A stretch of DNA of 64,000 nucleotides, from contig VXCM01000116.1 of assembly GCA_014773175.1 (NCBI GenBank), forward strand, positions 62,001 through 126,000. The letters run 5' to 3'. The position numbers and the translations under genes were made by a program. Of the stretch, positions 22,901 to 33,757 are shown in pieces (position 1 is the first letter of the stretch; the number at the start of each line of letters is the position of its first letter). The notes under the pieces are model-generated. The model was not told where the DNA came from. It searched no databases and worked only from the letters and a program-made list of their open reading frames with translations. Origin of the DNA: Lucifuga dentata. Lineage: Eukaryota > Chordata > Actinopteri > Ophidiiformes > Bythitidae.

Positions 22901-25076
22901 GAGCATTCAGTGCTTAGTGAACTACCCCTGGATAAATAAAGGTAAAAAAAAATTTAAAACTACATCATCAAAGCATCTCGTATTGGAATAGGAAGTAATT
23001 GTCAGTCCGTTCAGGTCTGTTCTTTGGGTAGTGGAGTGGAGTGCATGCATAGAAAGTTACGTTTTTGGGTATTATTGGGTATAAAATATAACACTAGGGG
23101 CCAAATCACAAAGTCAATCATGTTTTTTTTGGTTCAACTCACCCACTGTATATCAGGATGCCCTCAGCAGGTGACCCAACTCCCACCTCACATGGGTATT
23201 CGCCTGCAAAACAGTAAACAGGAATTAATCAGCGTTCAACAAGTAAGCACGAAAAGGGCTGAATGTACATGATTTAAAAAAAAAAGATATCTAAACAGTG
23301 AGGACAGGGTAAATAGGCTTTACTGGGAAACTGGACAGGAACCATGACATAGTCTTCTGTGTACACCAAGGAGTTCCTGCCATCCTGATTGGCTATTTCT
23401 TTCAGTAGGAAGCCAGGAGAATCCTGGGTCTTAGGCTGAAGTCGATTCATCTCTCCATCAGAATACTAAAAGAGGACAAGGAAAAGGATTTTTTGATCAA
23501 ATGTGCCTGTTTTCTGCATTTAAAATGACATTTATAATTTATATCTCTTTTACTAAGTAGTTTTTTGTCCTATCAATCCACAAGGTGCACACACCTGAGG
23601 AGAGGCCAGATGGGATGTGGAGGAGCTGCTAGAGGAGCTACCTGAGCCAGAGCTCGGGTATGACAGCAAGGCAGCTGGAGAGCCTGTCAAAGAAACCCAA
23701 AACTCATGTTAGGATCTCAGCTACTGCACCTTTACCCATTCTAAGCTGTACTGAGACAACCAGATACATACATTTCTTTGTGGATGAGCTTGATTCCAAG
23801 AAAGGATGGTGGAAAAACTCATCTGAAAATCCAAGAATTTAGATGTAAGGGAGAATTTCTCATTTTTAATTGTAAAAAAATGAAACTTGAAAAGCAGAGT
23901 ATTACCAAAGCTTATCCGTTCTTTGTGGTTCCTCTGGAGCAGGCCCAACAGGAGATGTCTTAGGTGGCTAGAAGTCTCCCTTGGGATGCTGGAGGGAAAT
24001 GCAGAAGAATCCTGTACATATGAATTTAGATTACAGAACAGTGCCTGAAGTATTAAAATCATGGTAAATAATAAAACTCCTGAAAATACGAGAGAAACCT
24101 TGACCAAAGTCAGAGTACTGGCTCGTCCCATAAATGGTAACTATAANAAAAAAAAAAAAAAAAAATCCAGGAAGACAGTACATACGACAAATTTTGTGTT
24201 TGAATTTTTGTTTTCATTGTGCTTTTGTTATCAACACGCAGTATGTGTGGTCACTTATGCCATATAAGAACAGAGCGAGCAGTAAAATGTGTGAATTTCT
24301 AAGCTAATTTATGGCCTCATCACAAAGCTTCAGGGCAGCATGACACCCAGACACAAGTACAGAGTGTGTTTGCGTGTGTGTTTATGTCTGTGCTGGGCTA
24401 TGTGGAAAATGACAGCCATGCGGGCTACTTGCTGGCAGCTTGCAGCAGTTATATATAGAACGAGTAGAAAACAACGAACCATGGTCTTATTACAGACTTT
24501 ATCACTCCGAATGATAAGCACAGCCCTGAACTACAAACAGGCTAACAGTGAAAACAAGGGTCAAACATCCATCATTTCTTTTTAATGTCTCCAACTCTGT
24601 TCTGAACTTAAGAAAAACAGTTCACAATCGGTCCGAAATGAAACGACTGTGTAGGAACTCTCATGATTTTTGCTTTAAAAATCATATGGAAATAAACTGA
24701 GAGGAGCCAAGAAGAGATAACAGGAGGCAACTGAGACCCAGATATCTGCTCTATGTTGTTGATGATGGCACAGCTATTAGTAGAAAAGTTAGACAGCAGG
24801 ATGCTTTGGCAATCGGTGGTGTGAGTGAGTGATTCAGAAAGTTCTAGGGCTTAGATCCAGCAAATAAACATTTGTCATCAGGTATCTTGCTGTGTCTTTT
24901 AGGGCAGGATGATTTCTGAAATGTGAGGGCAAATCTCCCAGTAATACTTCCTGCTGGGGGTGTGTGAGTGTTTGTGTGTTTTGGCGGTAGTGGGACACAC
25001 ACTCACCTGGGTAAGAGGGTCCTATTGCTTTCGTAGAAGAGACGGAGCTCCTGTGGTGTGCTGGCCTATGAACGCA

Positions 25077-25118
<42 letters not shown>

Positions 25119-25640
25119 GATTTATACATCCTTTCATGTATCTGGCTACATCAATTCAAACATGAAAAAAATGAATTGTGGCACAACATAAATAGCCCAA
25201 AGTTGATGATCCCACTGACGGCAAAATGGAAAGTTTGGAGATCTGAGTCAAGAAAGCAAACATCTTCATCAACATCATCATCATGAGCAGCAGCAGCAAA
25301 GCTCACACTGATCTTTGGACTGTTTAACTGACTGACCTGCCTGGCAGAAATAGAATCCAACTTTCCTTCTCCTTCTCATACTAAATGCATTTGAGGAAAC
25401 TGGAGCAGAAGTTTAAAATGTTCAAAAGAATGTCTTTTTTAATCTGCTAATACCACAGAATAAAAATGGAATTCACACTCAAATAACATTAATACATAAA
25501 TCAAACCAGAAGTCGGCCTGCAAATATCACAGCGAAAGTTGGAGCTCCACGTGAACGGTAGAAAATAATACCCAGGCTTGTGAAACAATATTTATTCTGG
25601 GTTCAGATAAATGGCTCACAGCCATTTCTGCTTGCCCCCC

Positions 25641-25687
<47 letters not shown>

Positions 25688-28600
25688 TGTAAACAAGGTT
25701 CTTTTAAACAAGCAGTCAAACCTTTTCCAGCATTTTCTGAGTAACAAGACTGGGAAATCCATGGAGAACAGAACAGGGAGGGTATCAGCAGGCACATGGT
25801 TTTTATTGATTGTGTATGCATCATGATGTTTGTTTTCTCAGAACAGGAAATCCAAAATTTTATGTGAAGCGTTTTATGTAAAAGATCTCATCGAGCACTT
25901 CAGATTAACACATAAAATATGTAATCTCTTGAGAATCAGTCCTTTACTCTAGTAGAATTACTAAACTGATCCGCTTAAACAGAGGAGTGATGTTCTGTTA
26001 TTTCTGTGTGTCTATTATTGGCACTCACATGAAATGGAGCCTTTCCAGTGAGGGACTGGTACACGATCGTTCCGATGCTCCACAGATCCGCCTTGGCATC
26101 ATAATTCTGGGACATGATGACCTCAGGAGCCTGTGGTTACATAAAATGTTCATAGCATAAAGTCACAGAGACATCTTGTTGACACAGAAAAGCAGGTCTT
26201 AACACTCACCATGTACATTGGAGAACCACACAGCGTAGCAGCCATCGTGTTTGTCTGGAGATGACGAGCAAATCCAAAATCAGCTGGAGGTTGAGTGAGA
26301 GAAGATGAGGAATAAAGATATTGCAAACAGCTTCACAATGGTTGGATTTATAGCAGGGAGGTTGTATTGAAATGTAGTATGAATGAATGAATGAAACAAT
26401 GAATGAAGTAATTCCCAAACACATACCTATCTTGATGCAGGTGTTGTTGGTGCTGGACCTGCGGCGCTCTGGGTGGGAGAGCAGGATGTTCTGGGGTTTG
26501 AGGTCTCTGTGCAGGATGTCTTTGCTCTGCAGAGCCTTCATGGCCTGAGCGATCTGCTGCAGGAAAACACGGATGGTGTCCTCACTTAGCGTGCCCTTAC
26601 CTGAGGGTGAAATACGCCACATGATACAAGAGCAAGTTAGCGTGGCAGCATGTGGAGGTTTATGATATAGCATGGTATGGAGATAGTTATTTTTAAAAAT
26701 GTCAAAAATAATCAACAATCAAAGTTGTGATGTCTCATAGTTGTTTATTTTGGCAGTTTATGATAAACCAAATATGCCAAATTTAATGGAGATTGGATTA
26801 AATTAAACTGGTTTGACAGAAAACTTAAAACTAGGAAATGAAAAAAATGAGAGAAAACATGTCTGGGCGATACCAATTTTTGTTTTTTTGTTAACCAAGG
26901 AATCTAGGAAAATTCCTTTTTCCTCATGCCTCAGGAGTTATGATACAAAACCTAAAGTGCTTCTTAAAAGATCACATGGTATCTCTATCCACACTAAATA
27001 CTTCTCAGTTTTTCCTTTATTTCATGGCTTAATTCTGCACTACAGCTCACTGAAATCCGTTAAGTAGCTTTTAAGATATCCTGCTAAATATCTGACAAAC
27101 AAACAAAATGGGCCATAAACATCACCTCATTAAAGATTTTTTAAATTATTTTTTATTTAACTTGGTGAGTCTCATTCAGATAAAAAAAAAAAAATCTCTT
27201 TTTTGAGAGAGACCTGGCAAAGGTATTTGTAATTTTCTGACACTCGCTAAATTGATTAAATGTCTCAGCACTCATTAGACTGGTGAATTAAATCTTAAAG
27301 GGATCATATTGTACAAATTTCCATGCTCTTGTTATTTTTTTGAAACCTTTGCAATGCTTTAATGCAAAAAAACACATTGATCAACTTCTCCTTCCCCCTG
27401 CTGCAGCATTTCTGAGCACACCGAGTAAAAACAGGCCAATTTAGGCCAACCTTACCTTAGAAATATTTAAAAAGTAACCTTTAAATAGCAGAAGGGAAAT
27501 AATTGAAAGGTAACTTTTACATATTTGGCTGTTAAGAATCTAAAAAAGTATAATGCTAAAGACCAACTGGTAAACTTGCTCAAAAGCTGTTGTGGCCTGT
27601 AAAGTCTTAACCAGAAACTCCAATATAATGTGAAATAAAACTCGAATAAGATCAACATCGTCACTGCTGTCATGTTTTGTGGAGCAGGATGTTGTTTACT
27701 GCAGAGCTACATTTGGAAATAAATGTCAAAGCCACATGCCATGCTAGCCGCTCTGCTCCCAGCCCGTCCAGTATTTCTAGCTGCAGTGTTTTTCCAGCAG
27801 AGGACAGGACAGAGAGTGTCAGGTGGGTGAGTTCATGTTCCTGCTCTGTGAATCCTGCCAAGCGTGACTGAGTCTTGTGCTGCAAATAGCTGGATGTGCC
27901 TCCTGGCAGGGACAAAAACCAGGCAAGTCTACAAAACGAGAGACGCTGGCATGATGGCAGAATTAGATCAACTCTATATCAGCATTTAAATTGACACCGA
28001 CGAGGCTAATTTAGCCTGAGAAAAATCAACTCTGTGCCCTCGGCTGCCTGGTCACATTTTGGAACAGGTTCTGTAACTTGAGGTGGGGGAAGGTTTCACT
28101 GTGACAGTCTAGTGAGAATTGTTTTTCATCATTCGGAGAAGTTAAATGTAATAGGAACATAATGCACATTTGAGGGCTGTGCAATGGCAAATAAAGGCTG
28201 AGTTATTTTCAGCAACTCTGACACAATTTGTTCCTTGTTTCTAAGAAAAAAAATAATGGAACGAGTTCAGCTCTAGGTGTTTCATTTTATCTACGTTATA
28301 CTCTGAGGATTAGTTTTGATTTACTCACTGACCTGTGGATCTGAGCTTTAATTCTATGGTTATACTGCTCTGTGTACTCCAAATCCTGTTATTGTCCTTC
28401 ACAACACTGATAAAACTGAGCCAAGCCTCTTAAAAGCCCCACTGACCTGCTCTCACACTCGGATGCCCCGAGCATGTTTACAACTGACTGAGTCTGAGCC
28501 GCTTTGACATCCTTGAGTTGTGAATGTCCTTTTATGCTTTGACCACAGGTGGAACGGAAAACTTTACAGGCACGAGACCAAAACTATAATAAGCCCTGTG

Positions 28601-30764
28601 TGATATAGCACACTTACAGTGAAGATACTCTGCCAGGTCGCCCCCATTGCAGTACTGTGAAGACACACAGAAACAAAGTCTTTACCCATATTATCAAATG
28701 CATTCCAACCAATACTGGATTTTTTTAAAGGCTGATACCGATATTCACATTTGAGAGTAAGAAAGAAAGACTTAGGAATGATGTATTGACTGTAGTTTCT
28801 TACATAAGAATAAAATAAACATCATATTTTTGGCAAAGAGCATTCAGATTTCCCTCAAACTAGCTTATTATCAGAAACAACAATAGCAAATAAAAACACC
28901 ACTAAATTTTTAATAGTAAAATTCACAAATTCATTGCAATTTAATTAAAAAAATAATAAATATACATATCCATGGAAATTTAGCAAAAATCTAAATTGAG
29001 TTATGAGAAATAAGGGTTAAAATAATTAAGTGTAGCCTGTAAAACATTTATATGCTGTAGCTTCTTATTCAGTATCTGCTAGCATTTAGACCAATATCAA
29101 AATGTTTGTGATAAGCAAATATCGGCCAGTAATATTGGCTTGTGTATTTATCAATCAGGACCCAATGGACAATTAGTAGATCTATCTGTATTTTCTCATG
29201 AAAGACAACAGTCATTTTCATCTTCATCATGTCTTACCTCCATGACAAGATATACACACCCTCCAATTTCCTGTTAAAAAAACCAGATCAAATGAAAATT
29301 ATCAGATCAAAGAAATACTAACTGTAATTAAATCATGCCAATAATCAGATGTAAAATGGTGCCTAAACATTTGTTGCATGCTAAGATTATTGTAAACAAA
29401 GTCATGTATTTGTGGAATAGTAATGAACATATCTCCTTCATGTATAAACATATGAACAATTCATCAGTGTCACAGCAACAGTTTTCCCACGTTACAGAAA
29501 AAGTCACACCAGCCAGTTTGTTGAGTTGACTCCCATTTGGCCCAATGCCGTTAAAAAGTCACAGAGAGGTNCCAGCCAGTTTGTTGAGTTGACTCCCATT
29601 TGGCCCAATGCCGTTAAAAAGTCACAGAGAGGTGAAGTGAGGTGAAGAGGGGGAGGCTGGGTGAAGTGGGGTAAGAAGGTTTTAAGGTTAGGAATGTCAA
29701 TTGTGCCTGATTACTAAATGCAAAATAAGGAATTTGGGCGGCAAGACCACTTCTCTGTCATTTATTTCACCATATAAAAGCTTACTGGGTCTGACTCTTT
29801 GGAATTATTTTCTATTATGAATACTGCATGAAAATCTTTCAGGCAATTCCAGCTTAATACAGTAGCAGGTAACAGAGACTCCATGGATGTGCAGATACCA
29901 CATAAATTAACACAGCGCTCAAACGAAAGCTGTCCTCAGAGGCTCCTGCAGCCTGAGTCCTGGCAGGCGCTGGATCTCTGCGTATTATCTAAAGTCATCA
30001 GCTGGTCTGTGTCTGCTGAGAGGTGATATTCAGTCTGTGTTTTATAAACTATTGTTCAGCCTGGTAGTTAAGCTGCACTCTGCCATCTGTTAGAAACAGC
30101 GAGACTAGACAGATCAACTCACACGTCTGGCTTTCTGCTGGTTTATGGTGTCAGTGAGGTAAGAAAATAAAGGCACTCACATGTAAAAAAAAAAAAAAAA
30201 AAANAAAAAAAAAAAAAAAAAAGTAATGTCTTGTGCTGTGTGTGACTCGTTTAAAGGTTTAATGATATTTATGCAATGTCACAAAACCATCTAGGAACGG
30301 AAAATTGAAAATCTTGAAAATCTTGTTAAGATAATAAATCAGATGCTTAAGGTCAACTCACTTTCTACAGACTAGACCTCAACCAAAACTGGATATTTGA
30401 TATTTGAGCGTAAGAAAATTATATATCTCTGTTATTCTTTTTTTTTCTCATAAACTCATAATATAAACTTGCACTATTGGCAAAGATCTTTGGTTATTAA
30501 AAACAACTTATTTATATTGTACCGTTTAACAATAAAGCAATAAAGTAAAAATATCTGCTCACATGTGCTGATAATACAGGCTTGCTGATATATCTGTCAG
30601 CCTCTATGACAGTAAATATAAACAATGAGCTAAACAAAAAACTACAGCATCCAAAATCCATCTGTACCACGTGACTAAACGATGATCAGTGATTTGTACA
30701 ACATGTAAACATTTGCACATGTGGCAGCCAGTTTTTGTGCTTACATAAAGACTAATCGTTCTGT

Positions 30765-30805
<41 letters not shown>

Positions 30806-31231
30806 CGAGAGAGAGAGAGAGAGAGCATTCTTACCTGATAATCAAGAAGTCTGACAATATTGTCATGTTTAAGTTCCTAGAGAAAATTGGAAAATAATGT
30901 TAGAGAACAGTACCTTGAGCAAAGACTATATGGCAACATTGAAAATTAATTACCTTCAGTATCTTGATTTCTTTAGCAAGTAAAGACTGTGATTTGGCCA
31001 AGTTTTTCTTGTTGATACATTTCACTGCAACTTCCCAATCACGTTTCTTGAAAATTAAAAAAAGTTGAATGTAAATATGCTAGCCAAATAACGAAAACAA
31101 TATCCAGACAGTTATAAACGTGTATCAGATGTGTAATTTACCTCTTTGTGTCTCCCTTTGAACACAACTGCGAAGGCACCATGACCGATCAGATCTTTCC
31201 TGCTGAACTCAAACTTCCCAACCGTCTCCAT
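16650..31231 (-). CDS. ulk1: ulk1, unc-51-like autophagy-activating kinase 1 (complete)
   Basis: ULK1 is the Ser/Thr kinase that, with ATG13, FIP200 and ATG101, starts autophagosome formation in the cytosol. I joined 27 coding exons by splice sites and phase: 31231-31142, 31046-30954, 30876-30835, 29270-29238, 28654-28618, 26600-26427, 26283-26210, 26130-26029, 25065-25007, 23988-23906, 23822-23772, 23683-23595, 23465-23324, 23203-23143, 22567-22478, 22281-22165, 21990-21884, 21440-21298, 21053-21007, 20451-20336, 19927-19802, 19430-19276, 18613-18438, 18353-18235, 17236-17079, 16959-16824, 16693-16650. The total is 2664 nt, 887 residues. The start [20 protein letters not shown] is ULK1-like rather than ULK2-like. 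Human ULK1 is about 1050 residues; the difference lies in the central linker. Synteny with ep400 and adgrd1 supports ULK1; which teleost copy (a or b) is not decidable here. Confidence 0.93.
17337..17947. mobile_element. TTAAAGGACC foldback MITE, copy 2
   Basis: Starts TTAAAGGACCATACCACCCA and ends with GGGTGGTATGGTCCTTCAA, its complement with one change. Interior blocks match copy 1 in reversed order (CCACCGGGGAATATAGTCC at about 17668; TTTTGCAAAATATCAG at about 17818), consistent with a palindromic structure. It lies in the ulk1 intron between exons 24 and 25. Confidence 0.75.
18658..19094. mobile_element. hAT-like MITE in a ulk1 intron
   Basis: Left end TGTCAAACTCAAGGCCTGGG with CCACATCCGGCC; right end GGCCCCCTCTCTGAGTTTGACACACC. 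These are the inverted ends of a common vertebrate non-autonomous hAT family. No ORF is present. A clear target-site duplication could not be set. Confidence 0.6.
19097..19150 (+). repeat. Fragment of a common fish interspersed repeat
   Basis: The text TTATCCTGGACAGGGTCATG followed by GGGCTGGAGCCTATCACGGC is a conserved block of a very abundant teleost interspersed repeat whose family name I cannot state. Only this short block is visible. Confidence 0.5.
20336..23683 (-). CDS. ulk1: ulk1 exons 12-20: Ser/Pro-rich linker with LIR motif
   Basis: The segment begins with a poly-Ser tract ([19 protein letters not shown]) matching the same place in human ULK1. Exon 13 encodes EDYVMVP, the counterpart of the ATG8-binding LIR motif (Y348 to V351 here). 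Exon 16 encodes [14 protein letters not shown], another conserved block. Exons 19-20 give [18 protein letters not shown], like a conserved stretch in ULK1/2. The linker lacks the blocks TSPLGF, RPYTPSPQVGTIPE and LHSAPNLSD that I recall in human ULK1, which carry several regulatory phosphosites. Exon 16 ends with a GC donor (CAG|gcaagt). Part of exon 15 is duplicated by an assembly join at 22399-22527. Confidence 0.85.
20452..21006. other. ulk1 intron 19, no feature
   Basis: AT-rich; no repeat or ORF recognised. Splice junctions at both ends are canonical. Confidence 0.5.
22399..22527. repeat. 64-bp duplicate-N-duplicate inside ulk1 exon 15
   Basis: 22399-22462 equals 22464-22527, with N at 22463. 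The duplicated stretch carries the last 50 coding bases of exon 15 plus its donor, so the assembly shows two donors. The copy adjoining the rest of the exon (donor at 22478) gives an intact exon of 90 bp in the right phase. The other is best read as an unmerged contig overlap. Confidence 0.85.
22620..22960 (+). mobile_element. tRNA-derived SINE in ulk1 intron 14
   Basis: A tRNA-like head shows a B-box-like GGTTGCCAGTTCAATC (about 22672-22687). The body contains CCTTGAGCAAGGTACCTAATC, a widespread fish/vertebrate SINE core motif, and the tail runs TGGATAAATAAAGGTAAAAAAAAA. The orientation is opposite to ulk1. Confidence 0.75.
23772..31231 (-). CDS. ulk1: ulk1 exons 1-11: kinase domain
   Basis: These exons encode residues 1 to about 279. 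Visible elements are the glycine loop [10 protein letters not shown], the ATP-binding lysine in [10 protein letters not shown], the hinge VYLVMEYCNGGDL, the catalytic loop [14 protein letters not shown] in [11 protein letters not shown], the activation segment [18 protein letters not shown] (including the threonine autophosphorylated in ULK1), [11 protein letters not shown], and the C-lobe end [18 protein letters not shown]. All catalytic residues are present, so an active kinase is expected. Exons are small (33-174 bp); the first intron-rich part holds (GT)n(GA)n and poly(A) tracts. Confidence 0.93.
24148..25006. other. ulk1 intron 9
   Basis: Apart from an A-run with N (24147) nothing is recognised. 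Open frames here (e.g. 24340-24585) show no family resemblance. Confidence 0.5.
25080..25115. repeat. (CA)n microsatellite
   Basis: About 18 CA units in ulk1 intron 8, just upstream (on the gene's strand) of the exon 9 acceptor. Confidence 0.95.
25644..25683. repeat. (CT)n microsatellite
   Basis: About 20 CT units in ulk1 intron 8. Confidence 0.95.
26601..28617. other. ulk1 intron 5
   Basis: Two kilobases without exon-like signals. A second MITE family end (TTAAAGGGATCATATTGTAC) begins at 27295; its other end was not found. Confidence 0.5.
27295..27460. mobile_element. TTAAAAGGGCCATATT MITE family, partial copy
   Basis: Shares its first about 165 bases with the element at 39551-40074: ATCATATTGTACAAATTTCC, CTTTGCAATGCTTTAATG, CAACTTCTCC, GTAAAAACAGGCCA. 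The distal end is not recognisable, so this looks truncated. Confidence 0.5.
28655..29237. other. ulk1 intron 4
   Basis: AT-rich, no recognised feature. Confidence 0.5.
29509..29633. repeat. 62-bp duplicate-N-duplicate join
   Basis: 29509-29570 equals 29572-29633 with N at 29571. Probable unmerged contig overlap. Confidence 0.85.
30762..30825. repeat. (GT)n(GA)n microsatellite at the ulk1 exon 3 donor
   Basis: A GT run passes into a GA run and ends 8 bases from the exon 3/intron 3 boundary (30835/30834). On the gene strand the intron therefore begins gtaagaatg followed by a CT/CA tract. Confidence 0.95.
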
Positions 31232-31700
31232 GGTTTGTAACATAAACGCGAATTTCCAAATGAAACACCAACGCTAAGACACTTCCCCCGTGCCGGTAAA
31301 TCCCATTTCATTGATAAAAATGTCTTCTTCACACATGACAAGTTTTATAATCAAAGAAAATATCGACTACAACCTTCCAAAGTTACTGCAAACATCGACA
31401 AAGAAGTTAAACCAAGGTGCGCAGGGATAAACAAATGTTTATAAACAAAATATTACCGGTCAACTGTGCTTATTTAACGACTCAAACGATTCCCGGTTAG
31501 CTCTTCTAGAATTCGCTAAAGTTAAAAAGACGTTAATACCGTAAATCGCTGTTTATTTTCAGGCACTGAGCTGAGATATTTTCTTCACCTACCATTGACC
31601 ACTACCTATTCATATCTACAGTGAGCATGCGCAAACCGACAACTATCAGATGCTGGTGCCTTCAGGGACGACTCGTAAAGTTAAGAACTATTTTACCACA
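31232..31700 (-). promoter_or_regulatory. ulk1 promoter and 5' UTR region
   Basis: This lies directly upstream of the ulk1 ATG. An NRF1-like motif (GCATGCGCAAAC) is at about 31625-31636. There is no TATA box at a sensible distance. CpG content rises modestly here. The transcription start is unknown. Confidence 0.4.
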
Positions 31701-33757
31701 CGTGAACCTTACATAATGCTGACACATTAAGACATTACAATATTAAAACATAAAACACTTGTGGTCTCACCTGAGGCATTAATCATATAATCTGAAGACG
31801 TGTTCATATAACCTAACAGCAATCATAAATAAAGTGCAAGGTGTGAAGCAAGCCTATGATTATAAATTTAGTATACTAACTGTTGTTAGAATAAATGACT
31901 GCAGAAGTTCTATTCTATTGATAAAGACATCATACCCCTCTAGAGTCTAAGTAATTTTGCCAGTTGATTTTGGGGTACCTAAATGATTTTCCTGGCAAAG
32001 CTAATTACTATTTTCACTAATCACTAAATCAAAAAAAAAAAAAAAAAAAAAATTAAGTTAACAAGATATCCACTCTTTATCAGTGCCTCATACACACTCG
32101 CCAGAAAATGTTCTGGCTAACATGAAGGTATCATGCAGGATATTTCCACAGTTACAACATTTGTCTGAATGTATTGACAATTTTGATCAAAGAAATCCAA
32201 ACCAAAATGTTGATAAGGCACAACCAAATGAAAATAAATATGAACATCATGTTATTATTATAGTGAAGATGACACTCAGATGTCTTGTCAAAAGTTTTTT
32301 AATAAACATAATGTAGAAGCACAAAACAGTACCTAAGAAAACATTCAATTAAGGCCTTATGATAACATTTTAGAAATACTGAAATTATATTTTTCATTTA
32401 AATCTGACATGGCAAGTGAGTGCAGAGTTACTTACAGTAAATCCTTTTTCAGGAAATTTAATATTGGCACAGTTAAATATCAGTTATGTTATAAAATAGG
32501 ACATCTCCATCCATTCTCACAGTAAGATAAAAAGCATCACCTTGATTCAAAAGGACAACATTTTTCTACAATGATGGGACATTACTGAAGTCTGCATTGT
32601 AGAAAAAAAATATATTCTCATTGTACAAATAAAGCTATGAAAAATTAAAATGTAGCATAGAAACAGCTGAACAAAACATTAAAATTCACAGAATTGTGTC
32701 TAAAACACACCCAGTATTCACTAGTATTCAAAAAAGCATAAAATACTGCAGTTCACTAAGATGTGAGGTACTGCAAAATACCAAAGTCAGTTCATTTCAA
32801 GAGGAAAAACACACCAATAGAGAAAGCATTTAACAAGAGAACATACTGATTCTTGACTGACACTGAAAAAAAAAAACAAAAAAACATGGTACAGAATTGC
32901 AAAATAAATATATCAGAATTAAGTAGGGTCTAATTGTCTAATTTATTGCTGCTACATCATCATCATCATCATTATGATTATTCATTCTGATTGTTATTAT
33001 GCAGTTACTGTATTGTGCTGCCTTAAAAATATTGATTAATGCTTTGTGTGAATTAGTTCATTTGGAGAAGTTAATCCAACAGTGAACACAGACAAAATAA
33101 AATAAGTAGTTTGTTGTTTGTAATCATGAGTCAAATATTTTTAACAGCTGCTGAAACCATTTTCAGGCGCATCACAGATTTTGAGGCATGAATGTAACTC
33201 TATATTTAAGAAAAATATAATGCTTTCCTTGGTCTTTGTCTATCCTAAGGTCGTGCATTTGTAACAAACCATATATTATCAAAAAAAATAAATAAATAAA
33301 AAGCATCAGATTTGCCACTTTTAATTGTCTGTAAGTAAAATTAAAGCAAGTGGAGTTGGAAGAAAATCACGTCGAAGCACGCACTGCGATTTAAATAAGT
33401 GCTGGCCGAATAGTAATTCAAACAGTTATAGACACTCCTGCATGTTGTCTTTTGTGAGACAAAACAGCAGAGTCACTCACTACACAGAGGTTAAAGGTCA
33501 GATCCTGAATCATAAAGCTCTGTGACACTTTTCCTCAGTTTCTGTTAACGCAATATGTTCAAATTAGACAATTAAAGGCACAGTCCGTGGAGTCTGTTTG
33601 TCTTTAAAGGTGATGCTATTAGTCAGCTACTAACTCACCCTCCTTTGATTTCATTTGAGCGGATGAGAGCGTTCAATTCATCACATAGAACAGTGGGAAA
33701 CATCAGTGTTGGTCTCAGATTTCTGTCGTTCTCCTCCAGAACTGCTGGGTTATGGTT
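31701..33757. other. ulk1-adgrd1 intergenic DNA and adgrd1 3' UTR
   Basis: No ORF with family resemblance. A-runs lie at about 32031 and 32866. A minus-strand AATAAA (TTTATT, 32942-32947) could end adgrd1 transcripts about 0.8 kb beyond the stop. Text near 31937 (CCCCTCTAGAGTCTAAGTAA) resembles the element at about 34445. Confidence 0.45.

Larger units (their letters stand above)
29271..30834. other. ulk1 intron 3
   Basis: Contains a 62-bp duplicate-N-duplicate at 29509-29633, an A-run with N at 30204 and a (GT)n(GA)n tract at 30762-30825 that abuts the exon 3 donor. No gene seen. Confidence 0.6.

Noticed and set aside
23721..24131. 136-codon minus-strand frame as an independent gene
   Set aside because: It covers ulk1 exon 10 in frame, with intron text on both sides.
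26206..26718. Long minus-strand frame containing kinase motifs, as a single-exon gene
   Set aside because: It is ulk1 exon 6 extended into both introns; the canonical splice sites and kinase continuity show the true limits.
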